Positions 61,021-64,000 of a stretch of DNA of 64,000 bases are shown here, piece after piece. The notes below the pieces were generated by a model. That model worked only from the letters and a program-made list of their open reading frames with translations. It was not told the origin of the DNA and ran no database searches. The position numbers and the translations under genes are program-made. This DNA comes from Christiangramia oceanisediminis (lineage in GTDB: Bacteria > Bacteroidota > Bacteroidia > Flavobacteriales > Flavobacteriaceae): positions 620,001-684,000 of the forward strand of contig NZ_JANCNS010000001.1 of NCBI RefSeq assembly GCF_022570735.2. Reading direction: 5' to 3'. Every line of letters begins with the position of its first letter. The first letter of the stretch is position 1.

Positions 61021-61668
61021 ATGGAGAACTGGCCAATTTACGCGATAGGATTTTTAGCGCAGCTGTTATTTTCGGCCAGGCTCATAAGTCAGTGGTTTTT
61101 GTCTGAAAAGGCAAAAAAGATCGAAACACCGGTTCTTTTCTGGAAATTAAGCCTGCTGGGAGCTATTCTCTTATTCCTTTATGGATATCTACGCGAAGAC
61201 CTCGCGATCATGCTTGGGCAATTCCTCATTTACGGGATCTACTGGCGTAACCTGAAACTACAGGAGGAATGGAAAAACAGGAAACTGATCTTTAAAACCT
61301 TAGTAGTAAGCTTCCCCATAGGAATCGCGGCATATATAATATTTCTTGGAAGCCTTACCTGGAGTGACCTTTTTAAACCGGAAAATATTTCAGGATGGCT
61401 CATAGGTTTAGGCGTTCTTGGGCAGATCATTTATACATCCCGCTTCTTTTACCAGTGGTATTATTCTGAAAAGGCCAGCGAGTCTTCGTTACCTATTGGT
61501 TTCTGGGTTTTAAGCCTTATAGGCTCCTCCATACTTTTCACCTACGGAATATTCAGGGATGATCCCGTTCTTATCGCCGCTCATTTTTTTGGTGGATTGA
61601 TCTATATCCGGAACATCTACCTGGACAAAAAATCAAATCCGAAGCCTGAAAAGAAATTAGAATATTAA
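61021..61668 (+). CDS. LAB_N-type membrane protein (lipid-A-disaccharide synthase N-terminal-like)
   Basis: 215 aa, six membrane helices in two tandem LAB_N units: GFLAQLLFSARLISQWFLSEKAK and GQIIYTSRFFYQWYYSEKAS (first quoted in part: LLFSARLISQWFLSEK) each followed by a helix-loop-helix and YWRNL / YIRNI. The domain, also found on LpxB, is thought to act on lipid-linked sugar. The frame opens at TTG 60991, but this is in the loop of the hairpin; ATG 61021 is preferred. Confidence 0.85.
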   Translation: MENWPIYAIGFLAQLLFSARLISQWFLSEKAKKIETPVLFWKLSLLGAILLFLYGYLREDLAIMLGQFLIYGIYWRNLKLQEEWKNRKLIFKTLVVSFPIGIAAYIIFLGSLTWSDLFKPENISGWLIGLGVLGQIIYTSRFFYQWYYSEKASESSLPIGFWVLSLIGSSILFTYGIFRDDPVLIAAHFFGGLIYIRNIYLDKKSNPKPEKKLEY

Positions 61669-61711
61669 TTCCTGTTTATGCTGAACCTTAGAATCAGCCA
61701 GAAACTATTGC

Positions 61712-63286
61712 TTATAATTTAAGTGGCCTTCCTTTAAAAAGTTCCCATCCCATATATCCGAATACAATCAGGTATTCCAGCGTCACCAGCCAGAGATTTT
61801 CCTGGTATTCGGGATTGGAATAGGCATAATAGCTTAGAAAAACCACGGCCGACCAGGCGATCATATACCTGAATTGAGTAAAAACCGAAAGTATTAGCGG
61901 AACAGCTAGATACCATGGATGAACAGTTGTAGACAGGAAAAGATATGCTGTAATTGCGAACAGCATACTTGTTATAAGTTGCTTTGTGGTTTGGTTTTTC
62001 CTGAAAAAGCTCAGGCCAAGAATGATGAGTAAAGTAATGAGGGGCAGGATTTTTCCTGCTGAACCAATAATATTGTAACCCTTGATCCAGAAACCGAATT
62101 CTCTAACCACATAATAGATACTGGCATTGAATTCGAATTTCCCGAACCAAAGTCCGATGCTTTGGGTAAAATTTCGAATTACTTCAGAATTGAAAAATGG
62201 AAAAAATGATAGTATTACTACTGCAAATACGAGCAAATAGTAAACAATTAACTTACTAAAAGCTATGACCCCTCGACTCCGCTCGGGGTGACTGATAGAT
62301 TTTCCTCGACTCCGCTCGGAGTGACTGATGGATTGTCCTCGACTCCGCTCGGGGTGACGCGTCGAAATATTTAGTTCAGGTGATCGAGATTTATCTTTTT
62401 GCGGATGCTTTTCCTTTAGACCATTTTTCTTCTTTCCGGAAAAATTCTCATTTGCCTGGCTGAACGCAGCCGAAGCTTTTGAAATTCCGGGAAAAGAAAA
62501 GCCAGTAAAATATCTGAAAAGCAAAGGCAAAAACATCAGTGGAAGCAATTTTACCGAAACAGAAATTCCGAAGACTATAGCGCTCCAAATCCATTTTCTT
62601 TTGTGCAACAAGTAGAGCGCCCAAACCAGGAAGAAGACCATCACCCCTTCAAAATGCAGGTTTCCGGTAAGTTCTATGATGATAAATGGGTTCAGCATAT
62701 ACCAGAAGATTCGGTGATCGGGAAGTTTAAGTGACCTCAACAATTGGGTGCCAAAATAAAGCGTCCCAAAATCGGCAGCGATGATAACGATCCGCATCAG
62801 GATCACTGAAAAAATGATATTATTTCCAGCCAGCCCGCCCGCAAAAAGGAACACCAGCTGGTTTACAGGAGCATAATTGGTATAATTAGCTGCGCTTAAA
62901 CCTCCCATTCCATCTATCAACTGCCTGGCCTGGGATACCGGTAGCGTTGGATCTGCAACAAGCTCTGCAGGCAAATATTCGTACGGGTTAAAGCCATTTG
63001 CCAGCAACCTCCCATCCCAGATAAACCTGAAATAATCCTGGGAAAGCATAGGTATTGCAACAATAAATAAGAGTCGGAATACCAGGGAAAGTGATATCAA
63101 CACCCAGTAATTATGCTTCTGGAATTGGATGAGCTTAAAGCTCAAAAAGAACAAAGCTCCGTATAGGCTTATCAGCTTAAAAAAATCGCTACGCTCCAGG
63201 TCATAGGCAAATGCGAGGTACAGCGCAGTGCAGCTAAGGCTGAAGATGATGGGATATTTATAAAGGCTTAATTTCTGGAAGTCCAT
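61712..63286 (-). CDS. GT87/mannosyltransferase-like membrane glycosyltransferase with repeat insertion
   Basis: 524 aa, about twelve membrane helices, GT-C fold. The first luminal loop holds QDYFRFIWDGRLLANGFNPY (catalytic Asp region), and NGF-PY and ANYTNYAPVNQLVF are typical of polyprenyl-phosphate-sugar transferases. A loop of about 90 hydrophilic residues is inserted after FLPLLFRYFTG; its end encodes three 11-residue repeats (HPERSRG type) from the 33-bp DNA repeats. Sugar and acceptor unknown. It is convergent with the LAB_N gene, possibly acting in the same glycolipid pathway. Confidence 0.8.
   Translation of the reverse strand: MDFQKLSLYKYPIIFSLSCTALYLAFAYDLERSDFFKLISLYGALFFLSFKLIQFQKHNYWVLISLSLVFRLLFIVAIPMLSQDYFRFIWDGRLLANGFNPYEYLPAELVADPTLPVSQARQLIDGMGGLSAANYTNYAPVNQLVFLFAGGLAGNNIIFSVILMRIVIIAADFGTLYFGTQLLRSLKLPDHRIFWYMLNPFIIIELTGNLHFEGVMVFFLVWALYLLHKRKWIWSAIVFGISVSVKLLPLMFLPLLFRYFTGFSFPGISKASAAFSQANENFSGKKKNGLKEKHPQKDKSRSPELNISTRHPERSRGQSISHSERSRGKSISHPERSRGVIAFSKLIVYYLLVFAVVILSFFPFFNSEVIRNFTQSIGLWFGKFEFNASIYYVVREFGFWIKGYNIIGSAGKILPLITLLIILGLSFFRKNQTTKQLITSMLFAITAYLFLSTTVHPWYLAVPLILSVFTQFRYMIAWSAVVFLSYYAYSNPEYQENLWLVTLEYLIVFGYMGWELFKGRPLKL
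62271..62358. repeat. Three 33-bp tandem repeats inside the glycosyltransferase gene
   Basis: Units begin at 62271, 62304 and 62337, each opening CCTCGACTCCGCTCGG, then GGTGACTGAT (second copy AGTGACTGAT). The period is exactly 33 bp, 11 codons, so the reading frame is kept. Each unit is partly self-complementary (CCCCGA...TCGAGG). The encoded peptide is rich in Arg/Ser/His. Confidence 0.85.
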
Positions 63287-63314
63287 TTCATAGCTTGACT
63301 TCCCGCTAATTTAA

Positions 63315-64000
63315 TCAAACTTCGGCTTTAAGGCTTTTGAAAACTACAAATCCGAATCCTGCGAACAACATCAGGTGAAAAATAAGCAATCCAAATTCAT
63401 TTAAGCGGAAGGCACTAAAGATGGCAAATCCGAAATACAGAAATAAAAGAGCTTCGATCACCAGGTTTCCTGAAATATGATTTTTCAGGTACCTGTTCCC
63501 TTTCCAGCTATCGGTAAGCGAGTTGATATTGAATTTTGGCGTACGTATGAACTCCGATTTCTTTCCAAAATGTCCTTCCAGAACAGCCAGTGAATTGTGA
63601 ACCGAGAAGCCCATGGCAACTGAAAAGAAGGTAAAGAACATGCCCACGAATTTGAAAAAACTCCTGGCCCCACCACCATGAATACGGCGGTAGGCCACAT
63701 AATAGCAGGCAAAAAAGATCAGGCTGCTTACGGCAAAACCGGCCAGCACATTGAAATACGAGCTGAAATCAGGATTATTATTTTTAATGAACAAAACCGG
63801 CACACTCAGTACGGCCAGCAAAAGAACAACCAGGAACATACTGGAATTGAGTAAGTGGAAAAAGCCATGAAATTTCGTGCTCCAGGAAATCGACGGATCT
63901 TGGAGCAATTTCCCGTAATTCTTTCTGAAATTTTCTGCAGCTCCCTTGTTCCAGCGAAATTGCTGACTCCTTGCTGCACTGATCACCACCGGTAGCTCGG
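63315..64000 (-). CDS. Glycosyltransferase family 2, C-terminal part (runs off the window)
   Basis: The frame is open to the last base of the window; the visible 228 residues are the C-terminal part of a membrane GT2. ELPVVISAARSQQFRWNKGAAEN contains the Q-x-x-R-W motif (QQFRW) that ends the catalytic domain of processive-type GT2 enzymes; four membrane helices follow (about 50-70, 80-100, 110-130 and 178-218 of the visible part). The catalytic domain lies outside the window. The likely reaction is polysaccharide or glycolipid sugar transfer. Confidence 0.85.
   Translation of the reverse strand, partial: ELPVVISAARSQQFRWNKGAAENFRKNYGKLLQDPSISWSTKFHGFFHLLNSSMFLVVLLLAVLSVPVLFIKNNNPDFSSYFNVLAGFAVSSLIFFACYYVAYRRIHGGGARSFFKFVGMFFTFFSVAMGFSVHNSLAVLEGHFGKKSEFIRTPKFNINSLTDSWKGNRYLKNHISGNLVIEALLFLYFGFAIFSAFRLNEFGLLIFHLMLFAGFGFVVFKSLKAEV

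Noticed and set aside
62271..62358. CRISPR-like array of 33-bp units
   Set aside because: The units are contiguous, with the variable part only about 7-11 bases long and inside a coding frame; there are no spacers.
1..64000. CRISPR array, tRNA, rRNA or known insertion sequence
   Set aside because: No regularly spaced direct repeats of CRISPR size, no cloverleaf or rRNA-like stretch, and no transposase or integrase motif was seen when reading both strands. Short tRNAs could be missed by eye.

Overview
The window reads as a chromosomal segment of a marine-type Flavobacteriaceae bacterium (phylum Bacteroidota), probably close to Gramella/Christiangramia. This rests on family content and style only: TonB-dependent receptors with carboxypeptidase-like N-terminal domains, many lipoproteins with acidic residues after the lipobox Cys, DUF4374/DUF4625/PepSY genes, almost no Shine-Dalgarno sites, and promoters of the TTTG-N19-TAnnTTTG type. 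No rRNA, tRNA, CRISPR array, transposase or phage gene was recognised.

Layout. 0.4-10.4 kb: secreted and cytoplasmic peptidases/hydrolases, a Tat-exported class V aminotransferase, a BLUF photoreceptor and a large PLP-dependent enzyme. 10.4-14.4 kb: two tandem vanadium-haloperoxidase-like lipoproteins (one has lost the vanadate-site residues) next to an AraC-type regulator. 14.5-20.3 kb: Fpg/Nei glycosylase, GNAT acetyltransferase, DUF1905 protein, ankyrin protein and unrecognised secreted proteins. 20.5-26.3 kb: a methyltransferase, then a TonB receptor / DUF4374 / PepSY siderophore-type uptake operon with an operator-like palindrome at its start. 26.4-30.0 kb: a second receptor operon, apparently for a metal such as zinc, with two small proteins sharing a C-terminal R-x-P-P motif and a DUF4625 lipoprotein with a His/Asp tail. 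30.1-37.0 kb: a minus-strand run of secreted proteins, including two TlpA-like thioredoxins. 33.9-39.6 kb also carries a family of related intergenic repeats around an alpha/beta hydrolase, a divergent HxlR/reductase pair and a rhomboid protease.

42.5-50.4 kb: TerC, then a tightly overlapping minus-strand operon in which the three catalytic parts of LigD (phosphoesterase, ligase, polymerase) are separate genes, together with YcgG/GntA-like, PaiB-like and DUF1989 genes. No Ku gene is visible. A second minus operon has an SDR, a DUF421 protein and a SemiSWEET. 50.5-57.4 kb: GDPD, a flavoprotein, TspO, then mevalonate/isoprenoid genes (mvaD, mevalonate kinase, UbiA prenyltransferase) followed by a pseudouridine synthase. 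A four-helix-bundle gene bounded by inverted TTGACAATT-type repeats sits between mvaD and mevalonate kinase and supplies the last six codons and stop of mvaD.

57.6-61.0 kb: a polyamine operon of arginine decarboxylase, agmatinase and a deoxyhypusine-synthase-like enzyme. 61.0-64.0 kb: a LAB_N membrane protein, a GT87-like membrane glycosyltransferase interrupted in frame by three 33-bp repeats, and the C-terminal end of a family 2 glycosyltransferase that runs off the window.
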